From assembly GCF_014207985.1 (NCBI RefSeq), contig NZ_JACHMI010000001.1, forward strand, positions 4,137,001-4,201,000: 64,000 bases of DNA. Direction: 5' to 3'. The notes beneath the pieces were generated by a model. That model was not told where the DNA came from and made no database searches. It was given only the letters and a program-made list of their open reading frames with translations. This stretch comes from Nonomuraea rubra. GTDB taxonomy: Bacteria > Actinomycetota > Actinomycetes > Streptosporangiales > Streptosporangiaceae. Positions within the stretch are counted from its first letter, which is position 1. Each line of letters begins with the position of its first letter. Position numbers and translations under genes: made by a program. This document shows, piece after piece, positions 35,440 to 43,759 of the stretch.

Positions 35440-35596
35440 GGAACCCTTCCATCGTCGGCTGACTGTTTATGGTGTAAGGAGATTGGCCGGGACAGCTTAC
35501 CCCGGCCGGAGGGCGGGCGGAGCACGTCTGCGGGCGGGCGAACATGTCGTGAACTCGGAGCGACGCCCTGCTCAGGGCGTGCTTCAGGGGTTTAGC

Positions 35597-36358
35597 GTGG
35601 CAGGCGCCATCAGTGGAAATCCGTCGGAGTACGTCGAGTTGCGCAGGAATCATCGGGAGCCCGGCGTGCGCGCCGTCCTTGCGGGGGGAAGGCTCGTCTC
35701 GGTCGGGATCGACTCCTGGCTGATGCGCGAGCCTCCGGAGACCGTGGCCGCCTTGGTGGCCGAGGCGGTGGACGCCGCCTTCGCCAGGGAGTCGCCGGTC
35801 GACGCCGCCGTGCCGTTCGTCGAGCCGCTGGCCCTGGCGCGGGAGCTGCGCGCCGTACGGGCCGATCTGGACGCGCGGATGGCGCGGGTGACCGCGTCCA
35901 TCGAGGTGAGCGCGGCGGCGCTGCGGGCCGGGTGCGGGGTGCCGCTGATGGACTTCGGCGAGCTGTTCGACCGGCTGATCGCGATGCTGGAGACGATCGG
36001 CGGCGTGCCCGACGGCGACGTGCGCGGCACGTCGGAGGGGCCGGTGAGCGCGGTGTGCGCGCCGGGGCCGCGGCTGGTCGCGCTGAACGTGACGGCGCGT
36101 GCCCTGTACGGCGGCCCGTGGGCGCTGGGGGAGCGCGTGGTGGAGGGCGTCAACACCGCCCTGGACGACCTGCGGCACGGGCTGCTGCGGCGGCGGGCCG
36201 AGGCCGGTGCGGGCACCGAGCAGATCATGGCCAGAGTGGAGGAGCTGCGGCGGCTCGGCGTGTTGCGGATGCGGGCGTACGCGCGGGACATGGCGGCGAT
36301 GATGGACGAGGTCAGGGCGGCCGACGCGGTCGGGGGCGACGTGCCGGAGGCGGTGTGA
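35597..36358 (+). CDS. Protein with two YbaB/EbfC-like segments
   Basis: A 253-residue protein without close identification. Residues about 22-62 (VRAVLAGGRLVSVGIDSWLMREPPETVAALVAEAVDAAF) and about 155-195 (GPRLVALNVTARALYGGPWALGERVVEGVNTALDDL) both follow the strand-strand-helix pattern of the small nucleoid protein YbaB. They are separated by a helical ELRAVRADLDARMARVTASIE region. YbaB normally has about 100 residues and one such unit. GTG 35597 follows AGGGG. The next gene starts 4 bases after its stop, so they form an operon. Confidence 0.65.
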   Translation: MAGAISGNPSEYVELRRNHREPGVRAVLAGGRLVSVGIDSWLMREPPETVAALVAEAVDAAFARESPVDAAVPFVEPLALARELRAVRADLDARMARVTASIEVSAAALRAGCGVPLMDFGELFDRLIAMLETIGGVPDGDVRGTSEGPVSAVCAPGPRLVALNVTARALYGGPWALGERVVEGVNTALDDLRHGLLRRRAEAGAGTEQIMARVEELRRLGVLRMRAYARDMAAMMDEVRAADAVGGDVPEAV

Positions 36359-36362
36359 GGTC

Positions 36363-36752
36363 GTGAGCCTGGAGCTGCCCGCCGCGCTGGCGGCCGTCGA
36401 GGCGTTCCTCGGCCGGCCGTTCCCCGACGGGGACGAGGACGCCCTGGTCCGGCTGGGCGACGACCACGACGGGCGGCCGGGCGACGATCACGACGGGCGG
36501 CCGGGCGCGGACGCCAGGGTCGCGGGGCTCGGGCTGAAGGCGTCCGCTGGGCTCCTGCTCGCCCGCAAGGGCGTCACGCTGCTGCAGTACGGCCTCATCG
36601 CGGCCGCGCTGGCCGAGACGCTGGCATCGGGCGGCGAGCCCCTGACGGCGGGCGGCGAGCCGCTGGGGCCGGGCGGCGCGCCGGCGCCGGCGCTGCGACA
36701 GGCGGGGCAGCGGGCTCTCGACGCCGTCACCGCGGACGACCTCCCGGCCTGA
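36363..36752 (+). CDS. Small hypothetical protein with internal repeats
   Basis: A 129-residue acidic, Gly/Ala-rich protein that I do not recognise. A short duplicated segment GDDHDGRPGDDHDGRPG (about 32-48) comes from a direct DNA repeat at about 36459-36506, and GGEPL occurs twice near residues 90-100. The middle (LKASAGLLLARKGVTLLQYGLIAAALAETLA) is a helix pair. It probably partners the YbaB-like protein encoded 4 bases upstream. Confidence 0.6.
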   Translation: MSLELPAALAAVEAFLGRPFPDGDEDALVRLGDDHDGRPGDDHDGRPGADARVAGLGLKASAGLLLARKGVTLLQYGLIAAALAETLASGGEPLTAGGEPLGPGGAPAPALRQAGQRALDAVTADDLPA

Positions 36753-36774
36753 CGCCCGGCCGGCAGGCGACGAC

Positions 36775-36822
36775 CTCCCGGCCGATCTCCCGGCCGATCT
36801 CCCGGCCGACCTCCCGGCCGGA
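36775..36822. repeat. 12-base tandem repeat after the small hypothetical gene
   Basis: Four head-to-tail copies of CTCCCGGCCGAT (last base or two varying). The same sequence CTCCCGGCC ends the upstream gene at 36741-36749, so the repeat probably grew from that coding end. Confidence 0.75.
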
Positions 36823-36966
36823 CGCCCGGCCTCGGCCCCCGCTGCTCCTCACTCAGCTGATCGCGCAGGCTTCGCCCGATGCTCACCCCGCGTACGCCCG
36901 CCCGTCCCCGGCATGCCCGATCTTGTCGCGAGACCCAGCACCTCTACGGGGACGGAAACGAAAGAC

Positions 36967-38019
36967 ATGAAGAGATGGCACGCGCTCGCGGCGTCGGCGG
37001 CCCTGGCGCTCGCGGCCCTGCCCGGGACGGCCGCCGCCGACGCCTGGCGGCACCGGGACTTCGACCTGCAAGCACACCGTGGCGGCCTCGGGCTCGTGGT
37101 GGAGAGCTCGCTGCCCGCGTTCGCGAACGCGCTGGAGCTCGGCGTGAGCACGCTGGAGCTGGACGTGCAGATCACCGAGGACGGCCAGGCCGTCGTGACG
37201 CACGACCGCAGGATCAGCGACAGGAAGTGCCGCGACACCGCACCGGCCGTCGCGGGCGACCCCGAGTTCCCCTACGTCGGCAAGTACCTCAACACGCTGA
37301 CCCTCCAGCAGGTCAGGACCATGGACTGCGGGACGCTGACGCTCGCGGAGTTCCCCGGGCAGCGGGCCGTGCCGGGCGCGCCGATGGCCACGCTGAGGGA
37401 GGTGTTCGACCTGGTGCATCGCTACCGGGCACGCGGCGTGCAGCTGAACATCGAGACCAAGGTGGAGGCCGGCGCGCCCAGCGAGACGGCGCCCAGGGAA
37501 CAGTTCGTGCAGGTGACGCTGGGCGAGATCCGCCGGGCCGGGCTGCTGCGGCAGGTGACCATCCAGAGCTTCGACTGGGGCGCGCTCATGCGGATGCGCG
37601 AGCTGGAGCCGCGCCTGCCGCTCGTCGCCCTCACCAACCGCGACTTCCTGCAGGCGGGGCAGCCCGGCGCGTCGCCCTGGCTGGGCGGCCTGGACATCGA
37701 CGACTTCGGCGGTGACCCGCTCAAGGCGGTGAAGTCGTTCGGCGCGCAGGCGTTCTCGCCGGTCCACGGGTTCCCGCAGAACGGCAGGATCACCGACCCG
37801 GGCTACCAGCCGTACGTCACCAAGGACATGGTGGACCGGGCCCACGCCCTCGGGATCAAGGTGATCCCGTGGACGGTGGACGACGAGGCGACCATGAACA
37901 AGCTCATCGACGACGGCATCGACGGCCTCATCACCGACTACCCCGACCGGTTGCGGCAGGTCATGGACGCGCGCGGGCTCAAGCTGCCCAAGCGCTACCA
38001 CCCGCGCGGCGGGCGGTGA
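36967..38019 (+). CDS. Secreted glycerophosphodiester phosphodiesterase
   Basis: Exported GDPD enzyme of 350 residues that splits glycerophosphodiesters to glycerol-3-phosphate and an alcohol. A Sec signal (MKRWHALAASAALALAALPGTAAA) precedes the TIM barrel. Active-site features are AHRGG (about 35-39), ELDVQITEDGQAVVTHD, the NIETK strand and the end PWTVDDEATMNKLIDDGIDGLITDYPD. ATG 36967 is chosen because it begins the signal; the longer frame adds a non-signal stretch. Confidence 0.93.
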   Translation: MKRWHALAASAALALAALPGTAAADAWRHRDFDLQAHRGGLGLVVESSLPAFANALELGVSTLELDVQITEDGQAVVTHDRRISDRKCRDTAPAVAGDPEFPYVGKYLNTLTLQQVRTMDCGTLTLAEFPGQRAVPGAPMATLREVFDLVHRYRARGVQLNIETKVEAGAPSETAPREQFVQVTLGEIRRAGLLRQVTIQSFDWGALMRMRELEPRLPLVALTNRDFLQAGQPGASPWLGGLDIDDFGGDPLKAVKSFGAQAFSPVHGFPQNGRITDPGYQPYVTKDMVDRAHALGIKVIPWTVDDEATMNKLIDDGIDGLITDYPDRLRQVMDARGLKLPKRYHPRGGR

Positions 38020-38031
38020 CGCCCGGCGGCC

Positions 38032-39195
38032 TCACGCGGAGATCGGGTTGACGGCCCTGTGGTGCAGGCCGATCACCGGGATCTCGTGCAGGCTGCCCGA
38101 GTACAGGAACTGCGTCATGCCGATCAGCAGCCGTCGTACGTCCTCCTGAGGGCGTACGACGAGCCGCAGGAACTGGCTCGTCGTGCCGAGCTTGTTGCCG
38201 CACTCGCGCACGTACACGCCGTGCTCGGTGAGCAGGTGGTCGCGCAGCGGCACGCCGTCGTGGCCCGGCGGCAGCTTCACCAGCAGGAAGTTACCCTGCG
38301 AGGCGAACACCGACAGCCCCGGCATCGTGCTGAGCTGCTGGAACATCGCCCTCCTGTCGTTGCCCAGCCGCCTGAGGCTCTCCTGGTACTCGGGCATGAA
38401 CTGCCGCATCATGAACACCACGACCTCGGCGAACGAGTTGAGGTTCCATTTGGGCAGCGCGTCCCTGACCCGCCCGGCCAGCGCCGGGTTGGCCACCAGG
38501 TAGCCGAAGCGGATGCCGTGCAGGCCGAAGTTCTTGCCGAGGCTGCGCAGCACGATCACGTTCGGCCGCACGGCCGCCTCCGCCGCGATCCCCGGGTACG
38601 GCTCGGCGTCGACGAAGTCGCCGAACGACTCGTCCACGATCACCAGATCGAGGTCGATGAGCCGGTCGAGCAGGCGCAGGACCTCGTGCTTGGGCAGGTA
38701 ACCCCCGTCGGGGTTGTTCGGGTTGCAGATCACCGCCACCCGCGAGCCGCGCGTACGGACGAACGAGACGAAGTCGTTCACGTCGAGCGCGAAGTTGCGG
38801 CTCTCCTGCAGCGGATACATGTCCACCCGTTTGCCCGTCTCCAGCGGCTGGTCGGTCCAGCGGCCGAAGGTCGGGATCGGCACCGCGAGGCTCTCGCGGA
38901 CCAGCAGGTGGTCGATCCAGGTGATCAGCTCCGTGGAGCCGTTGCCCATCGCGACCGTCTTGGGGTGGAGCCCGAGCGTGGAGCAGAGCTCCTCGGTGAT
39001 CGTGCCCGCGTCGCTCGGGTAGAACTTGAGTATCGTCTCCAGATTTCTCCCGAGGTGCTCGAAGATCTCCGGTGTGGGGAAATAAGGGTTGCAAGGGATG
39101 CAGAAGTCCACCGGGGCGCGCTCTCCCGACGAGCTGCGCAGGAGTGAGAAGTACGACGGGCTGTGCGCTTGTGCCCGCAAGAGACTGAGCTCCAC
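38032..39195 (-). CDS. PLP-dependent class I/II aminotransferase (HisC/CobD-like)
   Basis: Fold type I PLP enzyme of 387 residues. Seen: NGSTELITW (phosphate loop), CNPNNPDGGYL, VDESFGDFVD, the PLP lysine in RSLGKNFGLHGIRFGYL, and a C-terminal substrate arginine in FLRLVVR. It lies between histidinol-phosphate aminotransferase and threonine-phosphate decarboxylase in style. It is not next to his or cob genes, so the substrate is open. GTG 39195 is preferred because GGAGG lies four bases upstream. Confidence 0.85.
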   Translation of the reverse strand: MELSLLRAQAHSPSYFSLLRSSSGERAPVDFCIPCNPYFPTPEIFEHLGRNLETILKFYPSDAGTITEELCSTLGLHPKTVAMGNGSTELITWIDHLLVRESLAVPIPTFGRWTDQPLETGKRVDMYPLQESRNFALDVNDFVSFVRTRGSRVAVICNPNNPDGGYLPKHEVLRLLDRLIDLDLVIVDESFGDFVDAEPYPGIAAEAAVRPNVIVLRSLGKNFGLHGIRFGYLVANPALAGRVRDALPKWNLNSFAEVVVFMMRQFMPEYQESLRRLGNDRRAMFQQLSTMPGLSVFASQGNFLLVKLPPGHDGVPLRDHLLTEHGVYVRECGNKLGTTSQFLRLVVRPQEDVRRLLIGMTQFLYSGSLHEIPVIGLHHRAVNPISA

Positions 39196-39254
39196 GACAC
39201 CTCCATGGACCACGTGTCCGATGTGTGTAGGTACGCGCGGGTGCCGTCAGTGGT

Positions 39255-40352
39255 TCATGGTGACGGTTCGGTCCTGCGGAGCGTGAGGATCGCGATGTCG
39301 TCGCGCGGTGCGGCGCGGGTGAAGCCGCGCAGGTCCGCCTCGAGCCTGGCGGCCAGCCCGCCGGACGGGGCGCGGGCGTAGGCGCGCAGCCGCTCCTCCA
39401 GCGGGTAGAAGGCGCCGCGGGGGTCGCGGGCCTCGGTGACCCCGTCGGTGCACAGCAGCATCGTCGCGCCGGGCGGGAACGTGAACCGCGTGCCCTTCCT
39501 CGGCGCCGGCGACAGCGCCGCCAGGCCGAGCGGCACGGCGGGCTCGCCCAGGTCCGCCTGGGCCGCGTCGCCGTCGTGGATGACGAACGGGGCGATGTGC
39601 CCGCAGTTGACGGCCTCGACGACGGGCCCCTCGCCGATGTCGAGCACGAGGGCGGTGACCAGCCGCTCGGGCTCGCCGGTGAGCGAGGCGAACGCGTTCT
39701 GCCTGACCACGGAGGTCTCCAGGGCGGCCACGACGCCGGTGAGCGTGGGCTCGCGGTAGGCGGCCTCCCTGAACGAGCCCAGCACAGCCAGGGCCGTGCC
39801 GATCGCGGGCAGGCCCTTGCCCTGGACGTCCGCGATCAGCACGCGGGTGCCGTGGCGGGAGGCGGCCACCTCGTACATGTCGCCGCCCACCATCGTGTCC
39901 TCCTCCACCGGCTGGTAGAGGCCGTTGACGACCACGTCGGCCGTGCGCAGGGGCAGCGGGCGCACGATCAGCCGCTGCAGCGCCGCCGCGGCCGAGCGCA
40001 GCCGGTGCACCTCCTCCTCGCGCCGCACCCGGTAGCGGCAGCCGAGCGCGCTCAGCGTCCCGAACACCGCCATGAACCCGGCCGCGAGCAGGACGTCGTC
40101 GGTCTGCGCGCCGACGTACAGGCCGATGACGATCTCCACCAGGATCACCCACACCGAGGCCAGCACCGTCTGCCAGACCTCGCCGAGCGCCGAGACGATC
40201 GCCGGCAGGAAGATCAGCAGCGGGAACAGCCGTACCGCCGTGCCCGTGGCCAGGTCCAGCGAGAGCACCACGACGGTGACCAGGATGCCCCCCAGCAGCA
40301 TCACCGGCGTGCTCAGCCGCGGCCCGTCGCGGCGCCGCCCATCGTCCGTCAC
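39255..40352 (-). CDS. Membrane-anchored PP2C/SpoIIE serine phosphatase
   Basis: Protein of 365 residues: four N-terminal helices (about 15-105), a short linker helix, and a SpoIIE-type phosphatase domain. Metal-binding Asp residues lie in VGGDMYEVAAS, ADVQGKGLPA, CTDGVTEARD and RDDIAILTL. It probably dephosphorylates an anti-sigma-factor antagonist. No partner gene is adjacent. It is divergent from the LanB-like operon across the longest gene-free stretch of the window. Confidence 0.92.
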   Translation of the reverse strand: MTDDGRRRDGPRLSTPVMLLGGILVTVVVLSLDLATGTAVRLFPLLIFLPAIVSALGEVWQTVLASVWVILVEIVIGLYVGAQTDDVLLAAGFMAVFGTLSALGCRYRVRREEEVHRLRSAAAALQRLIVRPLPLRTADVVVNGLYQPVEEDTMVGGDMYEVAASRHGTRVLIADVQGKGLPAIGTALAVLGSFREAAYREPTLTGVVAALETSVVRQNAFASLTGEPERLVTALVLDIGEGPVVEAVNCGHIAPFVIHDGDAAQADLGEPAVPLGLAALSPAPRKGTRFTFPPGATMLLCTDGVTEARDPRGAFYPLEERLRAYARAPSGGLAARLEADLRGFTRAAPRDDIAILTLRRTEPSP

Positions 40353-40765
40353 TGGTCCCCCTTCACCCCCATGTCACCTTCTATCAGTCCGTTTCTCCGC
40401 TCCGGCGCGCTGGCACGCGCCCTTGACCGCTCCTTGCCCTGGCATGCAAATGGAACGCCTTGCGGGTGCGCCGGCGCGATTATCGCCGCGTGTTTTTGTG
40501 GACGGAAATCGAGGGCTCAAGGGGGCCGGACTGAATTCGTGTCCGTGGCATTTCAGTAGGGCGGCATTGACGCTCTGTACTGCAAGGATAGGCCGGTTCG
40601 CTACGGAAAGTAAACAGTGCCGCCCTTTATGGCGGGGTTTGCCGGTGTTGACGGCTAATTTCCTCGGCGGGGTGCGGGGTTCTCATTTTCTTCTAATCCG
40701 CGAACTCATTGACACACGGAAATGATCTTGTGAATATCTGAGTTAAGACGCGGAAGGGCGAATTC
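40353..40765. other. AT-richer gene-free stretch before the LanB-like operon
   Basis: About 410 bases without a credible gene. The stretch is clearly less GC-rich than its surroundings, most of all at 40681-40745. It holds a small hairpin CCGCC/GGCGG at 40620-40635 and a TTGACA box at 40709. The drop in GC together with the following operon suggests a large regulated promoter region. One plus-strand open frame (40443-40725) lacks a ribosome site and is not called. Confidence 0.6.
40709..40737 (+). promoter_or_regulatory. Candidate promoter of the LanB-like operon
   Basis: A perfect -35 hexamer TTGACA at 40709-40714 is followed 17 bases later by GAATAT (40732-40737), a weak -10 match. It lies about 30 bases before the first start codon of the operon. 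Confidence 0.4.
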
Positions 40766-43759
40766 ATGCCTGGAAAGGGAGAGGCTCATATGGACATCGA
40801 GCACGACTGGACCCTGCTGCCGGCCGTGGTCGTCCGGAGCGCCGGGTTTCCCTGGGAACTCGTCCTGTCCCTCGTCCACCCCCGGGCGGCCGAGGCCGCC
40901 ACCGCGGTCGTACGGCTGGAGCGGCAGGCACTCGACCTGCTCGCCGAGGCGCCCGCCCGCGACCCCCGCCCGCCCGCGACGCCCAGCGGGCGGGCGGGCG
41001 GCGGGCGGCTGCGGCGTGGCCTGCGCGGCCGCCTGCGCGACCTGCGGCCCCTGCCGGACGGCACGCCCGGCCCCGACGGCTGGCTGACGGAGTGGAACGA
41101 CGTGACGGGGCGGCTGGAGGAGGCCAGGCTCACGCTGTCCGGCCTGGAGTCCGGCGACGCCGCCCTCTGCAGGGCCGCCGTGGCCGGGATCCTGGCCGAC
41201 GAACGTTTCCTCGACGCCCTCGTGTGCTCCTCGCCCGCCCTCTACCGCGACCTGCGGCACGGGGCCAAGGGCGGCAGGACCCGCCGCGAGCTCGCCGGAC
41301 AGGTGCAGCGGCTGTCGGCGTCGTGCGAGACGGCGGGCTGCTACGGGCCCGTCAACTACGGCGTCGTCGCCGCCGGGGAACGCGGAGGCTACACGTGGGC
41401 GGGGGCCCACCCGCTCGCGCGGCGGGTGGCGTTCCCGGCCGCGCGGGTGGGCGAGGCGCTGCAGCAGCGCGTGCTCGCCGAGCCCGCGCTCGTCGCCGGG
41501 CTGGTGCCGCGGCGCAAGACGTGGACGGGGGAGGTGCACGACGGGGCCGCCTTCGTGGGGCACTGCGACGGGGGGCGCACGCTGGCCGAGATCGCGGCCG
41601 CGACCGGAGTGGGCGTCGAGCGGGCCGCGGCGGCGCTGGCCGTGGCGGTGCGGCGCGGGCTCCTCACCCACGACCTGTGCCCGCCCGCCACCGTCTGCGA
41701 CACCCTGGGCTGGCTGCGTGAGCGGCTGGTCGCGAGGGGGCTGCGGCTGATCGCGGGGGACGCCGGTGCGGTGGCTTACGTCGATCGCGCGTCTGCGGCG
41801 ACGCACGATGACCGCGCGGGTGCCGTGGCGCATGACGATCTCGCGTCTGCGGCGGCGCACGGCGACAGCGCGGCGGCGGCGGTGCCGGGTGCCGCTGCCG
41901 GGCATGGGCGGGCCGCTCCATCGGGGACCTGCGAGTGCGGGTGTGCCGAGGCGAGAGGGCCGGCCGGGCGGGGTCGTGGCGGAGGTGGGAAAGGCGACGG
42001 CGCGCGGGCGCGCGGGCTGCTCGCGTCCGGGGTGCCCGGGCGGGCGTTCGCAGGGCGTACGGGCGTGCCGGCCCAGCGTGCGCGGGCGGCCGTCGGCGAG
42101 CGGCCGGCCCGGGACGCCGACCTGCCGCTCGGCCGGCGCGTCGGCGAGATCGGCGAGCTGCTCGCGCAGTACCCCGGCGCCTCGCCCGACGTGAAGCTGG
42201 CCGTGCAGCGGCGGATCGAGGCCCTGGCCGGAGGCGGGAGCCGCGACGAACGGGCGATCGTGCACGAGGCCGCCGCCGGCACGCTGCACGTCACGGTCGG
42301 TGACACGCTCGCCGCCGACCTCCGGGGCCGCGTGACCAGGGTGCTCGACGTGCTCGCCGAGGAGGCCGAGCTGACCAGGCAGCGCACCAACCGGCTGCTG
42401 GCCGGGCGGCTCGGGCCCGGCACGTACGAGCTGGCCGAGGTCCTGCGCACGACCGGCGACCTGGAGATCGAGCACGGAGACCGGCTGGCCGCGCGCATCG
42501 CCGCCCTCGTCCGCGACGCCCCCGCCGGCACCACCGAGCTGAACCTCGCCGGCCTGCTCGGCGAGCCCGCCCCGCCCGCCGCCCCGGTCCTGTGCTCGGC
42601 CGACGTCATGGTGGCCGCGCCCGAGCTGGAGACGTACGAGACCGGGGTGACCCCGCTGGTCCTCAGCCGGCTGCACGACGCGGTGCTGCTCACGCCGTGG
42701 GCGCTGCAGTTCCACGAGGAAGGCGCCGCGTGCCTGGCCGAGCGGGACACCGAGATCAGGCGGGCGCTGTCCGGGTTCACCGTGCTGAACGTCATCTCCC
42801 GCCGCTCCAACGGCGTGCCGCCGCTGGAGCTGCCCGGGCCCGTGCTGGAGCTCGGCGGGGTGGCGGCCGATCCGCGGCGGCGGCGGGTCGGGCTCGACGA
42901 GCTGTACGTGCACAGCGACGGGCAGCGGGCCGTGCTGCACGCCAAGGGGATGGAGGAGCCGCTGCTGCTGCACAACGGCGAGCACGACACGGCGCTGCAC
43001 ACGGCGTTCGCGCTGCCCAGGATCCGGCCGCCACGGCTCGGCGACCTTGCCCGGGTGCCGCGGCTGACCTGGGACAACGTGGTCGTCTCGCGGCGTCGGT
43101 GGCTGCTGGGAAGGGCCTCGTTCGAGGCGCTCGGGCAGGCAGGGGGCGATCGTGAGCTGCTGGTGGCGATGGCACGGCTGCGGGAGGTGCACGAGCTGCC
43201 GGTCGCGTTCTTCGCCTCGACCGCCCGGGAGCGCCGGTCCCTGTACGTGGACACGCGCTCGCCCGCGCTGCTCGAAGGGCTGGCCCGGATGGCCGCCTCC
43301 AGCGAGCGGGTCACGGTGACGGAGGTGTTGCCGGGGCCGGAGGCATGCTGGCTGCGGGAGGGGGAGAAGCGGTTCGCGGCCGAGCTGCGCTGCGTCTACC
43401 TGCGGCCGGCGGGGTCTTCGGCATCGGATGGTCAGGTCGTACGGTCCGGTGCCGCACGCTCGGAAGCCGCGGCAGAGCCCGGGCTCGCGCCCTCTGGAGC
43501 CGCGCCGTCTGGAGCCGCGCCGTCTGGAGCCGCGCCGTCTACAGGCCCGCAGTCTGGAGCCGAGGAGGCGGGTGCCGCGCGGTCCGGTGGGGCCGGGGCG
43601 CGGCCGGGTGTGGTGTCCCGTGACGGTCCCGGCCGGCGGGCGGATCGGGCCGGGTGGCGGCCGGACCGGTTCGTCCAGCAGTTCTACGGGCCCGTTCAGC
43701 AGCTTCGCAGGTCCGTACAGCAGTCGCACCCCTACCCCTGGCCCGGAGAGAGCGGTTGA
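40766..43759 (+). CDS. LanB-like lantibiotic dehydratase / PEARL-type protein
   Basis: Protein of 997 residues. The LanB N-terminal domain is recognisable: TLLPAVVVRSAGFP (about 16-29), ADERFLDALVCSSPALYRDL (about 144-163) and KGGRTRRELAGQVQRL followed by TAGCYGPVNYG at about 168-199. This group uses glutamyl- or aminoacyl-tRNA. The domain end near 880-900 reads VTVTEVLPGPEACWLREG. A low-complexity insert (about 335-420) contains CECGC, and a repetitive tail of about 100 residues follows the domain. No SpaB_C elimination domain is seen, so a peptide aminoacyl-tRNA ligase or glutamylating role is more likely than full dehydration. ATG 40790 is an alternative start. It overlaps the next gene (TGATG). 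Confidence 0.82.
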   Translation: MPGKGEAHMDIEHDWTLLPAVVVRSAGFPWELVLSLVHPRAAEAATAVVRLERQALDLLAEAPARDPRPPATPSGRAGGGRLRRGLRGRLRDLRPLPDGTPGPDGWLTEWNDVTGRLEEARLTLSGLESGDAALCRAAVAGILADERFLDALVCSSPALYRDLRHGAKGGRTRRELAGQVQRLSASCETAGCYGPVNYGVVAAGERGGYTWAGAHPLARRVAFPAARVGEALQQRVLAEPALVAGLVPRRKTWTGEVHDGAAFVGHCDGGRTLAEIAAATGVGVERAAAALAVAVRRGLLTHDLCPPATVCDTLGWLRERLVARGLRLIAGDAGAVAYVDRASAATHDDRAGAVAHDDLASAAAHGDSAAAAVPGAAAGHGRAAPSGTCECGCAEARGPAGRGRGGGGKGDGARARGLLASGVPGRAFAGRTGVPAQRARAAVGERPARDADLPLGRRVGEIGELLAQYPGASPDVKLAVQRRIEALAGGGSRDERAIVHEAAAGTLHVTVGDTLAADLRGRVTRVLDVLAEEAELTRQRTNRLLAGRLGPGTYELAEVLRTTGDLEIEHGDRLAARIAALVRDAPAGTTELNLAGLLGEPAPPAAPVLCSADVMVAAPELETYETGVTPLVLSRLHDAVLLTPWALQFHEEGAACLAERDTEIRRALSGFTVLNVISRRSNGVPPLELPGPVLELGGVAADPRRRRVGLDELYVHSDGQRAVLHAKGMEEPLLLHNGEHDTALHTAFALPRIRPPRLGDLARVPRLTWDNVVVSRRRWLLGRASFEALGQAGGDRELLVAMARLREVHELPVAFFASTARERRSLYVDTRSPALLEGLARMAASSERVTVTEVLPGPEACWLREGEKRFAAELRCVYLRPAGSSASDGQVVRSGAARSEAAAEPGLAPSGAAPSGAAPSGAAPSTGPQSGAEEAGAARSGGAGARPGVVSRDGPGRRADRAGWRPDRFVQQFYGPVQQLRRSVQQSHPYPWPGESG
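43491..43565 (+). repeat. 15-base tandem repeat in LanB-like gene tail
   Basis: Five copies of CGTCTGGAGCCGCGC, the fourth and fifth diverged, encode the APSGA repeats near the C terminus. They lie in the part beyond the recognisable LanB domain. Confidence 0.85.

Noticed and set aside
32911..35595. Plus-strand open frame of 894 codons opposite the UvrA-like gene
   Set aside because: Composition is typical of an antisense frame and the minus-strand UvrA-like protein has full motifs.
40443..40725. Possible 94-residue plus-strand gene in the AT-richer region before the LanB-like operon
   Set aside because: No ribosome site, no recognisable feature, and a likely promoter lies inside it. Kept only as a note because small genes hide near such operons.
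40766..43759. Classical class I lanthipeptide dehydratase
   Set aside because: No elimination domain, no cyclase and no cysteine in the candidate peptide.
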